A DNA stretch of 58,390 bases from the NCBI RefSeq assembly GCF_000691145.1, contig NZ_ASJC01000013.1, positions 1-58,390 of the forward strand, read 5' to 3'. Source of the stretch: Bacillus altitudinis 41KF2b (GTDB lineage Bacteria > Bacillota > Bacilli > Bacillales > Bacillaceae). The notes below the pieces were generated by a model, which saw only the letters and a list, made by a program, of their open reading frames with translations, did not search any database and had not been told where the DNA came from. Below, piece by piece: positions 58,362-58,390 of the stretch. Made by a program: the position numbers and the translations under genes. The first letter of the stretch is position 1. Every line of letters begins with the position of its first letter.

Positions 58362-58390
58362 TGAAGTGACCCCCTAAATTTAGACGCGGT
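58362..58390. mobile_element. Possible end of an IS3-family element (edge of window)
   Basis: TGAAGTGACCCCCTAAATTT at the right edge resembles IS3-family (IS150-like) terminal repeats with TGACCCCC and A/T-rich TTAGAC. Only 29 bp are visible, so this is tentative. Confidence 0.4.

Overview
The window looks like a chromosomal segment of a low-GC Gram-positive Bacillus, most likely the B. pumilus / safensis / altitudinis group. This is inferred from gene content: the gan galactan operon, a LicT-type beta-glucoside operon, a Rap-Phr pair, LXG and type VII toxin genes, GntP/CdaR glycerate genes, strong AGGAGG-type ribosome binding sites, and TTG/GTG starts. No rRNA, tRNA, CRISPR array or complete insertion sequence was seen.

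Layout. 0-2.4 kb: the 3' end of an LXG-type polymorphic toxin gene, its likely immunity gene, and intact plus decayed small immunity-like genes. 2.7-6.1 kb: two paralogous MFS transporters flanking a frameshifted YdiB-type shikimate/quinate dehydrogenase. 6.4-8.2 kb: a structured dispersed repeat inside the terminator of a LacI-family gene, then a single-aptamer glycine riboswitch. 8.2-14.5 kb: the riboswitch-controlled amino-acid permease, a DUF3169/XRE pair, a Nudix CoA pyrophosphatase, a DUF4188/PadR pair and two tandem paralogous membrane-anchored proteins. 14.6-19.1 kb: bglP-bglH-licT with promoter, RAT antiterminator and terminator. 19.1-20.3 kb: rap, with a small phr gene lying inside its 3' end in another frame. 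21-26 kb: a TetR-controlled MFS plus FtsX/LolD-type ABC operon with two matching operators. 26.2-29.9 kb: CdaR regulator, GntP permease and glycerate kinase. 30-33 kb: PhnA-like protein, a BcrA-type ABC pair and a DUF4064 protein. 33-34.3 kb: a CitMHS citrate transporter. 34.6-42.6 kb: galactan operon ganS-ganP-ganQ-ganB-ganA with regulator ganR. 42.8-43.7 kb: a CysL-like LysR regulator. 43.7-48.6 kb: a candidate type VII lipase-toxin module (TslA-like lipase, small helical partner, large membrane protein) with two divergent DUF1433 proteins that look like immunity factors. 48.6-53.6 kb: nucleoside hydrolase, RpiR regulator, gluconate kinase and gluconate permease. 53.7-56.5 kb: AlkC-type DNA glycosylase, a second copy of the structured repeat carrying a stray pheT 3' end, and an amino-acid permease. 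56.7-58.4 kb: a sigma-D promoter driving a soluble double-PAS chemotaxis receptor, then what may be the end of an IS3-family element at the right edge.

The most unusual signal is the roughly 175-bp repeat at 6492-6666 and 54957-55132. It folds into a long branched hairpin plus a perfect 16-bp hairpin, and the two copies show compensatory base-pair changes. At both sites it splits an intrinsic terminator: the hairpin is present on both sides of the insert, while the U-tract stays only on the side away from the gene. The second copy also carries the last 27 codons of a pheT-like gene and its terminator. This looks like a mobile or retro-copied structured element that targets terminators. The second notable system is the TslA-like lipase locus at 43.7-48.6 kb.

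All functional assignments rest on reading motifs and remembered family features; no database search was run.
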